From the NCBI RefSeq assembly GCF_019039035.1, contig NZ_JAHNZT010000013.1, positions 62,001 to 126,000 of the forward strand: a stretch of DNA of 64,000 bases, read 5' to 3'. The position numbers and the translations under genes are program-made. Within the stretch, counting starts at the first letter, position 1, and each line of letters opens with the position of its first letter. The notes beneath the pieces were generated by a model. That model searched no databases, was not told the origin of the DNA, and worked only from the letters and a program-made list of their open reading frames with translations. This DNA is from Citreicoccus inhibens (GTDB lineage Bacteria; Myxococcota; Myxococcia; Myxococcales; Myxococcaceae). Below are positions 9,339 to 17,429 of the stretch, piece after piece.

Positions 9339-11384
9339 ATGGCGGCGGCGAAGAAGAACGGCGTGACGCTTCGAATCACCGGACCGGACGGCTCCATCCA
9401 GGAGGCCGTTGTGGATGCGGACAGCGTCATCGTGGGGTCGGGCGCCCAGGCGGCGGTGAAGATTCAGGACCCGCGGGTCTCCAACCTGCACGTGATGCTC
9501 AAGGTCGATGCCGACGGCTCGGTGGTCGCCATCGACCTGGGCAGCGAGAGCGGCACGCAGGTGCGCGGCGAGCGCCTCCTCATCCCCACGCCCCTCAAAC
9601 CCGGTGACGTGCTGGCCCTGGGGGGCTCGCGCGTCGAGGTCTTCTTCGGTGAGCCCGCGCGGGCCATGCCTCCCGCGGGCGCGCAGGTGGCGGGCGCCGC
9701 GTTCCAAGGGTCGGTGACGCAGCGCCCGGCGTCTCCCTCCATGGCCGAGGTGGTGACACCCGCGCGAGTGCAGGCCGTGGGCGCGCAGGTCACGAGCGCC
9801 GGGGGCGCGAATCGCGCGACGGTGAGCGCGGGGTTGGGCGGAGCCGGGGCCGTGTCTCGCTCCACGCCGCCCGCGCCCATGTTCGATGCGCCGCCGCCCG
9901 CGGCCCGGACTCGCCCCGAGCCCCACGCGGTTCGCCGCGATGCGCCGCTTTCCGCGGCCCGTCCTCCCGCGCATCTTCAGGAGCCGCTGCCCGCCGAGGC
10001 CCAGCCCACGGCCGATGCGCACCTGCTCCAGGTCGCGCTTCTGTGGGGCGACACGCTGCTCGAGGTCCGGCACTTCCGAGACGGCGTGCCCGTCACGGTG
10101 GGCGAAGGCTCACGCAACGCGTTCCTGGCTCCAGTGCCCGGGGTGGGCGCTCGCCATGTCCTCGCGGTGGGGCGCGGGGGCACGTTGGAGCTGCGGACTC
10201 CCGCGGGGGCGGGCGTCATCGTCACCCACATGGGGGACGTGCGGACCAAGGATGCGCTGCGTGCGGCGGGACAGCTCGCGAGCGCGGCGGCGGACGCGGA
10301 GCAGGTGTACACGCTCGGCCTGCATGACCGGGCGGAGGTGGCGCTGGGCGCGCTGACGTTCGTGCTCCGGCAGGTCCGGCCCTCGGCGGCCATCGAAGCG
10401 CCCGCGCTGTCCGAGCGCGACTTCGCCTTCTTCAAGATCACCGTGATGTGCCTGATGGTCGCGGCGGCGCTGCTGGCCGCGCTGACGCTGACGCCGCGCA
10501 CGGAGTCGCGCTCGGCCGATGACATCTTCGAGTCCCAGCAGCGGGTGGCGAAGTTCCTCATCGCGCCGGAGAAGAAGGTGGAGATGAAGAAGCTCCAGCT
10601 TCAGGGCGTGGAGGAGGGCGCGAAGGCGAAGGACGAGGAGGGCAAGTTCGGCAAGGAGGAGGCCAAGAAGGCCGAGGCCGATCCCTCGAGGCCCGGGACG
10701 CCCGTGGTGGATCGCACCAAGAAGGAGAAGGACCGGCAGGTGGTGGGAAAGGTCGGCCTGTTGGGTGCGTTCAAGGGCTTGAAGGGCGGCGCGTCGGACG
10801 TGTTCGGGCCGGGCGGTCTGGGCACGGGCATCAACAACGCGCTGGGTGGGCTCAAGGGCGGCGCGGGCATGGGGGATGCGCAGGGCGTGGGCGGCATGGG
10901 CACGCGCGGCACGGGCAAGGGCGGCGGCGGCACGGCGCTGGGCATCGGGGGCGTGGGGACGCAGGGCGATGGGCGCGGCGCGGGTGGCTCGGGGGGCATC
11001 GACCTGGGCGGGCGCGGCAAGAGCCTCACCAAGGTCATCCCGGGCAAGACGACGGTGGTGGGCGGCCTGGACAAGGACGTCATCGCCAAGGTCATCCGGC
11101 GCCACCAGGGTGAGATCAAGTACTGCTACGAGTCCGAGCTGAACAAGAACCCGAGCCTCGCGGGCAAGGTGGCGGTGGCGTTCACGATCGACCCGACGGG
11201 CGCGGTGGCGGACGCGTCCGTCTCCGAGTCGACGCTCGGCAGCACCTCGGCGGAGAACTGCATGCTGGCTCGCATCCGTCGCTGGAAGTTCCCCGAGCCC
11301 AAGGGGGGTGGCGTGGTGTCGGTGACGTATCCCTGGCTGTTCTCGCCCGCGGGCGCGGATGTCGGCGGCGGGGGCGAGGGCTGA
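9339..11384 (+). CDS. nfsG: NfsG-type trans-envelope protein (FHA-like, TM, TonB-like C-terminus)
   Basis: 681 residues in recognisable modules. There is an FHA-like fold at about 8-105, then a Pro/Ala linker, then a second compact domain at about 225-350. One transmembrane helix lies at about 364-385, followed by a charged Lys/Glu helix and a strongly Gly-rich spacer (about 480-565). The C-terminal AgmX/PglI-type TonB-like domain spans about 575-675 and includes an E-I-K-Y-C-Y-E motif. The N-terminus would be cytoplasmic and the C-terminus periplasmic. In the gliding paralogue GltG this layout couples the inner-membrane AglRQS motor to envelope parts. The FHA motif SxxH is kept (SNLH), but the usual phosphate-binding Gly-Arg reads GSG. 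Start ATG follows an AAGGAAG ribosome site. Confidence 0.75.
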   Translation: MAAAKKNGVTLRITGPDGSIQEAVVDADSVIVGSGAQAAVKIQDPRVSNLHVMLKVDADGSVVAIDLGSESGTQVRGERLLIPTPLKPGDVLALGGSRVEVFFGEPARAMPPAGAQVAGAAFQGSVTQRPASPSMAEVVTPARVQAVGAQVTSAGGANRATVSAGLGGAGAVSRSTPPAPMFDAPPPAARTRPEPHAVRRDAPLSAARPPAHLQEPLPAEAQPTADAHLLQVALLWGDTLLEVRHFRDGVPVTVGEGSRNAFLAPVPGVGARHVLAVGRGGTLELRTPAGAGVIVTHMGDVRTKDALRAAGQLASAAADAEQVYTLGLHDRAEVALGALTFVLRQVRPSAAIEAPALSERDFAFFKITVMCLMVAAALLAALTLTPRTESRSADDIFESQQRVAKFLIAPEKKVEMKKLQLQGVEEGAKAKDEEGKFGKEEAKKAEADPSRPGTPVVDRTKKEKDRQVVGKVGLLGAFKGLKGGASDVFGPGGLGTGINNALGGLKGGAGMGDAQGVGGMGTRGTGKGGGGTALGIGGVGTQGDGRGAGGSGGIDLGGRGKSLTKVIPGKTTVVGGLDKDVIAKVIRRHQGEIKYCYESELNKNPSLAGKVAVAFTIDPTGAVADASVSESTLGSTSAENCMLARIRRWKFPEPKGGGVVSVTYPWLFSPAGADVGGGGEG

Positions 11385-11405
11385 ACAGCTCCGGCGGTCG
11401 CGAGT

Positions 11406-11429
11406 GGCGGGGACGCAACGGACCCCGCC
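11406..11429 (+). terminator. GC-rich stem-loop between nfsG and nfsH
   Basis: Perfect 7-bp stem GGCGGGG/CCCCGCC with a 10-base loop, 22 bases after the nfsG stop and followed by GGTTTCG. It could be a partial terminator, or an mRNA-processing hairpin that sets the ratio of nfsH to the upstream genes. There is no T run, so full termination is not assured. Confidence 0.35.
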
Positions 11430-11529
11430 GGTTTCGCTCCGGACCGACATTGCCGAGTGGCCCGGGGCATCACTAACGTCTCGCGCCGCTTCCGGTGGGT
11501 TCGGGAGGGCTCGTTCGACGGGAGGCCCT

Positions 11530-12129
11530 GTGAAGAAGTCCGTGCTGTTGGCCGCGCTCGCGCTGTCCGTCCCCGCCCTGGCGGAAACGCCTCCCGAGGG
11601 TGTGGAGTTCACGCCGCGCCGTGGCTTCTTCACCGAAACGGATATCGGCGTCTTCTTCACCGTGGGCGGCGAGAACTCCTATTCGAACGCGCAGTCGTAC
11701 CTGCAGCTCGGCATCGGCTACGACCTGACCGAGCGCCTGTCGTTGGGCGCGCACTTCGGCTTGGGCTCGTCCGCGGCGAACTGCTTCGCCGGCTTCTTGC
11801 CGAACTCCGACATCTGCTCGCTGTCGGACAACTTCACCGTGGCGTTCGGTGACCTGACGGCCGCGTATCACCTGCGGCTGGCGAATCGCTTCTATCTGAC
11901 GCCGAAGATCGCCGCGGGTTACACGCGGTTGGATCCGTCTCCCGTGGACTCGGAGGGGGGAGACCCCGGTCGCGCGACGAATGCCTTCAACGCGGGGGCC
12001 GGGGTGGGGCTGGAGTACGCGACGTCGCTCGATCACTTCTCCGTGGGGGCGGACTTGATGGGCCGCTACATCTTCGGGCCCAGCATCATGACGTTCGCCG
12101 TGTTTCCTCGCGTGAAGTACACGTTCTGA
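11530..12129 (+). CDS. nfsH: NfsH-type outer-membrane beta-barrel protein
   Basis: A GTG start with GGAGG four bases upstream opens a 199-residue protein. The signal peptide ends near PALA, and a small barrel follows with a terminal Phe. Two cysteines about twelve residues apart (near 79 and 91) could form a surface-loop disulphide. It closes the eight-gene set, the last member in both Nfs and Glt nomenclature. The open frame extends 57 codons upstream, but that stretch overlaps the inter-gene hairpin and lacks a secretion signal at its beginning. The next gene is on the other strand, only 12 bases away. Confidence 0.7.
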   Translation: MKKSVLLAALALSVPALAETPPEGVEFTPRRGFFTETDIGVFFTVGGENSYSNAQSYLQLGIGYDLTERLSLGAHFGLGSSAANCFAGFLPNSDICSLSDNFTVAFGDLTAAYHLRLANRFYLTPKIAAGYTRLDPSPVDSEGGDPGRATNAFNAGAGVGLEYATSLDHFSVGADLMGRYIFGPSIMTFAVFPRVKYTF

Positions 12130-12141
12130 GGGCCGCGCGGC

Positions 12142-13122
12142 TCACGCCCGCGAGGCGTGGTGGCGGTAGCTCTCCAGCGTCTCGCGGAGGGCTTGCTCCA
12201 GGGGGGTGTACGTGAAGTCCGGGACGCGCCGCCGCAGCGTCGCGTCATCGAGCAGCAGGGTGTTCTCGTAGAGGTAGCGCATCTCCACCACCTCGCGAGC
12301 CATGCCATTGAAGAGTCCACCCACGCGGATGAGCCACCACGGCAGCCGGCGCACGCGCGCGGGGGCTCCGGCGGCTCGTGCGACGGCCTCCAGGAAGTCT
12401 CGGGAGGTGGGCGTGACGAAGCCGCGCACGTGCACCACGTCGAACGCCGGGCCATCCGCGAGGCCCATCAGCGCAACGGTGGCTCGGGCCACGTCGGGCA
12501 CATAGGCCATCTCGTGCGCGCGAGTTGGATCCGTGAGCGTGAGCAGCGCCTTGCCGGCCAGCGCATTGAGGAACATTGGATCCACGCCACCGTTGCGCAC
12601 GGTGGGGCCGAAGTAGTCATTGGCCCGGACGACCAGGACGCGCACGTCGCCAGCCTGCGTGGCGTCGCGCAGCGCGTGCTCCATGCGCATTCGCAGCGTT
12701 CCCTTGTGCGTGATGGGGCCCTCGGGATGGGACTCCGTCAGCGGGACGTCGTAGCGCGGGGCGAGGTTGTACACGTTGCCCGCGAAGACGATGGTCGCGC
12801 CCTGCGCTCGCGCGGCGGCGATGACGTTGGTGGTGACGCGCTCCATGACGGTGTCCCACTCGGGATAGGGCACGTTGATGGCGTGGACGAGGTGACTGCA
12901 GCCCTCGGCGGCGCGTGAGACCGCCTCGGCCTGTAGGGCGTCACCGACTCGCAGCGCCACGCGTGAGGCGTCCTCGCCCAACGCTCGGCGGGCCCGGGCC
13001 TCATCGCGTACGAGCGCTCGCACCCTTGCCCCCGCGGCGAGGAGCGCTCGCGTCACGGCGAGGCCAAAGCCTCCCGTGGCACCAAGGACGAGGATGGGAC
13101 GCGTGAACGAGGGGGCGGGCAT
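12142..13122 (-). CDS. NAD-dependent epimerase/dehydratase (extended SDR-like)
   Basis: The 326-residue protein opens with a Rossmann strand and the dinucleotide motif GATGGFG at about residues 14-20. The body resembles atypical SDR proteins of the epimerase/dehydratase group, with an Asn-Val-Tyr-Asn stretch (about 106-109) near the usual catalytic region. No textbook YxxxK is visible, so the reaction is uncertain and an NmrA-like or sugar-nucleotide role is possible. GGAG precedes the ATG by six bases. It is transcribed away from the AraC-type regulator, which may control it. That link rests on position only. Confidence 0.75.
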   Translation of the reverse strand: MPAPSFTRPILVLGATGGFGLAVTRALLAAGARVRALVRDEARARRALGEDASRVALRVGDALQAEAVSRAAEGCSHLVHAINVPYPEWDTVMERVTTNVIAAARAQGATIVFAGNVYNLAPRYDVPLTESHPEGPITHKGTLRMRMEHALRDATQAGDVRVLVVRANDYFGPTVRNGGVDPMFLNALAGKALLTLTDPTRAHEMAYVPDVARATVALMGLADGPAFDVVHVRGFVTPTSRDFLEAVARAAGAPARVRRLPWWLIRVGGLFNGMAREVVEMRYLYENTLLLDDATLRRRVPDFTYTPLEQALRETLESYRHHASRA

Positions 13123-13338
13123 GGGAGGCTCCAGGAGCAAGGAAGACCGATGCCCGAAACCTACGAAGCGGGCGGCTCCGGGGCAGTGATGGCACCGGAC
13201 AAAGGATTGACCCGCGCGGCCACGGCCCGTGTCACGACGCGCCACGCCCCCCCGCGCGAGCACAGGGCTCGGCCAGTCTCCCCTTGCGATGGGCTCCCGG
13301 AGAGCGCGGGTGGGGCGCGGGGCGATATAACCGGGGAT

Positions 13339-14349
13339 GTGAGTCACCTCGTCTCCCTTCGCGTCCTGCGTCCCGTGTTGGAGGCCTCGCGTGCCGTGGG
13401 ACTCGCTCCCGCGGAGCTTGCGCTCATCGAGGGTCCCCCCGTGGATTCCCCGGATGCGGTGCACGTGGCGGTGGAGCGCTACCTGGAGCTGTGGGACGAG
13501 GTGTCGCGCCGGGCGCCTCGTCCGCTGTTCCACCTGGACGTCGCCCGCATGGGGGGACGCGAGCACTTCGGCGCGCTGGGTTTCGCGTGCGCGGTGAGTC
13601 CGGATCTGGACGAGGCGTTCGCCCGCCTGGGGCGCTTCTGTCGGCTGTGCACGAGCGCGTGGACGTGGGAGCGCGGGCAGGTGGAGGACCTCGCGGCGTT
13701 GGTGCTCGCGTGGCACACGGCGCCGCAGGCCGGCGACTCCGTGGCGGCGGAGCACCTGCTCATGGAGTGCCTGCACACGGGCCAGCTCATCGCGGGACAG
13801 CCGTGGCGGCCCGTGGAGGTTCACTTCACGCACGCTGGGCCCTCGGACACGTCGGCGCACCAGGCCGCGTTCGGCGCGCCGGTGCACTTCGGCCGCGAGC
13901 GCAACGCGCTGCTCGTTCGCCCCGAGGTGACGCAGTGGAAGCTCGCGCAGGCGGACCCGTACTTCCTCGCCTTCTTCGAGCGGCAGGCCGAGGCCCTGCT
14001 CGCGAAGGCGCCTCGCCCCGAGTCGCTGAGCGCGCACGTGCGGCGCCTGCTCGTGGAGGACTTCCGAGGCGGACTTCCGAGCCTGGGCAGCGTGGCGACG
14101 CGGCTGGCCTTGTCCGAGCGCACGCTGCGCCGGAGGCTTCAGGACGAAGGCACCCAGTTCCAGCAGCTCGTGGAAGAGGTCCGAGAGGCGCTGGCGCGCC
14201 GCTACCTGGGGGAAGCCCGCTTGTCCGTGGGCGAGGTCGCCTTCCTGCTGGGTTTCAGCGAGCCGAGCGCCTTCCACCGCGCCTTCAAGCGATGGACCGG
14301 GGAGACGCCGGTGAGCTTCCGGCGGCGGCAGGACGTCTCGCACGCCTGA
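13339..14349 (+). CDS. AraC-family transcriptional regulator (arabinose-binding-like N-terminus)
   Basis: The 336-residue protein has the two-part layout of the OruR/ArgR-like AraC subgroup. The N-terminal ligand domain (about residues 5-195) carries the F-G-x-L-G-F/Y-A stretch typical of PF12625. The C-terminal double helix-turn-helix (about 235-330) includes A-x-x-L-x-x-S-x-R-T-L-x-R-R-L and the second-helix motif G-F-S-E-P-S-A-F-H-R-A-F-K-R-W. I place the start at the GTG where family similarity begins. An ATG 63 codons upstream is possible but adds only low-complexity sequence. A GATATAA stretch just before the GTG could be a -10 element. Its target may be the divergent epimerase gene. 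Confidence 0.82.
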   Translation: MSHLVSLRVLRPVLEASRAVGLAPAELALIEGPPVDSPDAVHVAVERYLELWDEVSRRAPRPLFHLDVARMGGREHFGALGFACAVSPDLDEAFARLGRFCRLCTSAWTWERGQVEDLAALVLAWHTAPQAGDSVAAEHLLMECLHTGQLIAGQPWRPVEVHFTHAGPSDTSAHQAAFGAPVHFGRERNALLVRPEVTQWKLAQADPYFLAFFERQAEALLAKAPRPESLSAHVRRLLVEDFRGGLPSLGSVATRLALSERTLRRRLQDEGTQFQQLVEEVREALARRYLGEARLSVGEVAFLLGFSEPSAFHRAFKRWTGETPVSFRRRQDVSHA

Positions 14350-14359
14350 GGAAACACGA

Positions 14360-14389
14360 AGGGCCGCCCCCGATGAGAGGAGCGGCCCT
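14360..14389. terminator. stem-loop between convergent araC-type gene and typA
   Basis: Perfect 8-bp inverted repeat AGGGCCGC/GCGGCCCT around a 14-base spacer, 10 bases after the regulator stop and 26 bases after the typA stop. The symmetric position between convergent genes suggests a bidirectional terminator. No T run is present on either side. Confidence 0.55.
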
Positions 14390-14415
14390 GGGGACGTCAC
14401 AACGAGGGTGAGTGA

Positions 14416-16260
14416 CTACCCGTTCTCGTTGCGCTCCTCGCGCTTGCGGTCGCGCTCGGCACGGTAGCGCTCACCGTTGGCGAGGGCCTTCTTGCGCATG
14501 CGGACGGACTTGGGCGTCACCTCGACGAGCTCGTCGTCGGCGATCCACTCCAGGGCCTTCTCTAGCCCCATCTCGCGGGGCGGGACGAGGATGACGTTCT
14601 CGTCGCGGCCAGCGGCGCGGATGTTGGTGAGCTTCTTCTCGCGGCACGCGTTGACGTTGAGCTCGGACGGGTGCGAGTGCTCGCCGATGATCATGCCCTC
14701 GTAGACGGTGGTGCCCTCGGCGACGAAGAGCTGGCCGCGCTCCTGGATGCTGAACAGGGCGTAGGGCACGGTGTCGCCCAGGCGGTCCGAGACGATGGCG
14801 CCGTTGGCGCGCTTGGGGATGTGGCCGAACCACGGCTCGAAGCCGTCGAACTGGCTGCTCATGATGCCCTCGCCACGGGTGATGGTGAGGAACTCAGAGC
14901 GGAACCCGATGAGGCCGCGCGCGGGGATGCGGAACTGGAGGCGGGTGCGGCCCGAGCCCAGCTGCGCCATGTCCGTCATGCGGCCCTTGCGGGGCCCCAG
15001 GCGCTCCGTCACGGAGCCGACGCTGTTCTCCGGCACGTCGCAGAAGAGCAGCTCCATCGGCTCGTGGAGCACGCCGTCGATGGTCTTGGTGATGGGCTCG
15101 GGGTTGGACGCCGTCAGCTCGTACCCCTCGCGGCGCATGTTCTCGATGATGACGGCGAGCGCGAGTTCGCCACGGCCCACGACCTTGAACGCGTCCGGCG
15201 TCGCGGTGTCCTCCACGCGCACGGCCACGTTGCGGTAGGCCTCGCGGTAGAGGCGCTCACGCAGGTTGCGCGAGGTGACGAACTTGCCTTCCTTGCCGGC
15301 CAGCGGTCCGTCGTTGACCTTGAAGATCATCATCATCGTGGGCTCATCCACGGTGATGCGGGGCAGGGCCACCGGCTTCTCGGCGTCCGCGATGGTGTCA
15401 CCAATGGACACCGCCTCGATGCCGGCGATGGAGACGATCTCACCCGGACCCGCGTCCGGAATCTCCACGCGCTTCAGGCCGGAGAAGCCGTACAGCTTGA
15501 CGATCTTCCCCTGCTCGACCTTGCCGCCCTCGCGCATGACGGAGACGGGCATGTTGGCCGCGAGCCGGCCGGCCTGAACGCGGCCCACCGCGAGGCGGCC
15601 CACGTAGTCGTCGTAGTCCAGGTTGGCCACGAGCAGCTGCAGCGACGGCTCGCTGGACATCGGTGGAGGCGGGATGTGGCGGATGATGGCGTCGTAGAGC
15701 GGCTCCAGCGTCTTGCCGGGGACCTCGAGCTCCGTGGACGCCTGACCCTGGCGCGCGACCGTGTAGAGGACGGGCATCTCCAACTGCTGCTCGTCCGCGC
15801 CCAGGTCGATGTAGAGCGAGTAGACGAGGTCGAGCACGTCCTTGGCGCGCGCGTCCTGCCGGTCAATCTTGTTGATGACCAGCACCGTCTTGAGGCCCAT
15901 GGCCAGGGCCTTGCTCAGCACGAAGCGCGTCTGGGGCAGGGGACCTTCGGCCGCGTCCACCAGCAGGATGACGCCATCGACCAGGCGCAGACCGCGCTCC
16001 ACCTCGCCACCGAAGTCGGCGTGGCCTGGGGTGTCGATGATGTTGATCTGCATCCCCTTGTAGGAGACCGCGGTGTTCTTCGCGAGGATGGTGATGCCCT
16101 TCTCGCGCTCGAGGTCGTTCGAGTCCATCACCCGTTCGGCGACGACCTCGTTGCTACGGAAGGTGCCCGCCTGGCGAAGCAGGTGGTCGACGAGCGTGGT
16201 CTTGCCATGGTCGACGTGGGCGACGATGGCGACATTGCGGATGTTTTCGCGAGGAATCAT
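14416..16260 (-). CDS. typA: translational GTPase TypA/BipA
   Basis: 614 residues, the usual TypA/BipA length. The GTPase domain begins immediately: A-H-V-D-H-G-K-T (G1, about 14-21), an R-E-K-G-I-T-I-L-A switch I region, D-T-P-G-H-A-D-F (G3), N-K-I-D (G4). Elongation-factor-like beta-barrel and alpha-beta domains follow, with the TypA-specific C-terminal domain ending in a Lys/Arg/Glu tail. TypA is a ribosome-associated GTPase used in 50S assembly and in stress or cold growth. The ATG has a poor ribosome site. A good sigma-70 promoter can be read about 90 bases upstream on the same strand. It appears to be monocistronic. Confidence 0.96.
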   Translation of the reverse strand: MIPRENIRNVAIVAHVDHGKTTLVDHLLRQAGTFRSNEVVAERVMDSNDLEREKGITILAKNTAVSYKGMQINIIDTPGHADFGGEVERGLRLVDGVILLVDAAEGPLPQTRFVLSKALAMGLKTVLVINKIDRQDARAKDVLDLVYSLYIDLGADEQQLEMPVLYTVARQGQASTELEVPGKTLEPLYDAIIRHIPPPPMSSEPSLQLLVANLDYDDYVGRLAVGRVQAGRLAANMPVSVMREGGKVEQGKIVKLYGFSGLKRVEIPDAGPGEIVSIAGIEAVSIGDTIADAEKPVALPRITVDEPTMMMIFKVNDGPLAGKEGKFVTSRNLRERLYREAYRNVAVRVEDTATPDAFKVVGRGELALAVIIENMRREGYELTASNPEPITKTIDGVLHEPMELLFCDVPENSVGSVTERLGPRKGRMTDMAQLGSGRTRLQFRIPARGLIGFRSEFLTITRGEGIMSSQFDGFEPWFGHIPKRANGAIVSDRLGDTVPYALFSIQERGQLFVAEGTTVYEGMIIGEHSHPSELNVNACREKKLTNIRAAGRDENVILVPPREMGLEKALEWIADDELVEVTPKSVRMRKKALANGERYRAERDRKREERNENG

Positions 16261-16344
16261 ACGAACCGAACTGGAAGATGGAGGTGCGATGGGGCCACCC
16301 AGGACGGGTGCTCCCGAACCTCACCGGAACCCGGAAGGCCGGCG

Positions 16345-16373
16345 CTTATATGCCGCGAGGGACTCCCCTGCAA
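16345..16373 (-). promoter_or_regulatory. sigma-70-type promoter of typA
   Basis: On the minus strand TTGCAG (16373-16368) and TATAAG (16350-16345) are separated by exactly 17 bases, giving a transcript with a leader of about 75-80 bases before typA. This is a close fit to the housekeeping consensus in DNA that is otherwise very GC-rich. Confidence 0.6.
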
Positions 16374-16490
16374 TGAACGCGGGTGCTTGCCGCGTGACTG
16401 ACCGGGACAGGGGCTGGCATTCCAGTGAGAACGGTACGGGCGCGCCCGATGTTCCCCGCTCGGCGAATCCTCCCCGGCGGGTGGCCCCTG

Positions 16491-17429
16491 TCACCGTCCC
16501 GGCACAGTCCCGGTGGCCCGGCCGTCGACCGGAGGACAGGCCGCCCCGAGCGACAGGCGCTCCCGGAGGAAGCGCTCGATGCGCTGCTCGACCCGGCTGG
16601 GGGCCTCCAAGGGGGTGGTGTGGGTGCCCTCGGGGATGAGCATCAGCTCGGCATCCGGCACCCGGGCGGCCAGCCGCCGGGACAGCCACCCGGGGGTGAA
16701 GCGGTCCCGCTCCCCGGCGATGACCAGGGTGGGGACGTCCACGTGGGGCAGGTGATCCCACGCGCTGTGGGCGGCCAGCGAGTCCAGCGTCCGGACGAAG
16801 ACGACCGGATCCATGTTCGCCAGGTGGGCGAAGTAGGGCGACAGGTCATTGCGTGAGATGAGGTCGCGGTTCATCTCCAACTGGATGGCGACCTGTACGG
16901 CCACCTCGGTGCTGAGCACCCCGCGCACGAGCTGGGCGGCGCGCCGGGGGAAGCGCTCCACCACGCGCCGCAGGGTGGGGAAGGCGCGCTTGAGCAGGGT
17001 GGAGTCGTGGAAGGTGTCCAGCGGGTTGCCGTAGCTGCCGCACAACAGGGCGAGTCCTCCCACGCGGTCGGCGTGGCGCCGGTGGAACTCCAGCGCCACC
17101 TGGACGCCCATGGAGTGGCCGAAGACGACGGCGCGCTCCAAGCCCGCCGCGTCCATCACCCGCGCGAGGTCGTCGCACGTGTACAGCATGCCGATGCGGC
17201 CGCGGTCAGACGGCAGGCCGGAGCGGCCATGGCCTCGGTAGTGCCAGCGGACCACGCGGTGCCTGCGCGCCAGGTATGGCAGCAGGTACTTCCACGCGAA
17301 GCCGTCGCAGCCCAGGCCGTCGCACAGCACCATGCCCGGCTCGCCCTCGCCCATCACCTGGAAGTACAGGTCCGCGCCGTCGGGAACGCGGAGGAAGTCC
17401 TGATGGAAGTAGGGCGGCGTGGCGCTCAT
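16491..17429 (-). CDS. alpha/beta-fold hydrolase
   Basis: 312 residues with the alpha/beta hydrolase core: the oxyanion strand near residues 33-40 (C-D-G-L-G-C-D-G), the R-G-H-G-R-S-G-L motif (about 70-77), and the nucleophile elbow G-H-S-M-G (about 104-108). A late Asp lies in G-E-R-D-R-F (about 242-247) and a catalytic His in E-G-T-H-T-T (about 271-276). The substrate cannot be read from sequence. Its start overlaps the stop of the upstream sigma-54 activator (ATGA), so the two are translationally coupled and the activator likely co-regulates it. No signal peptide, so cytoplasmic. Confidence 0.88.
   Translation of the reverse strand: MSATPPYFHQDFLRVPDGADLYFQVMGEGEPGMVLCDGLGCDGFAWKYLLPYLARRHRVVRWHYRGHGRSGLPSDRGRIGMLYTCDDLARVMDAAGLERAVVFGHSMGVQVALEFHRRHADRVGGLALLCGSYGNPLDTFHDSTLLKRAFPTLRRVVERFPRRAAQLVRGVLSTEVAVQVAIQLEMNRDLISRNDLSPYFAHLANMDPVVFVRTLDSLAAHSAWDHLPHVDVPTLVIAGERDRFTPGWLSRRLAARVPDAELMLIPEGTHTTPLEAPSRVEQRIERFLRERLSLGAACPPVDGRATGTVPGR

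Noticed and set aside
107-12129. Naming the first eight genes as the gliding cluster gltA-H
   Set aside because: Protein types fit both. The uninterrupted eight-gene order without gltI and gltJ fits nfsA-H better. Kept as alternative.
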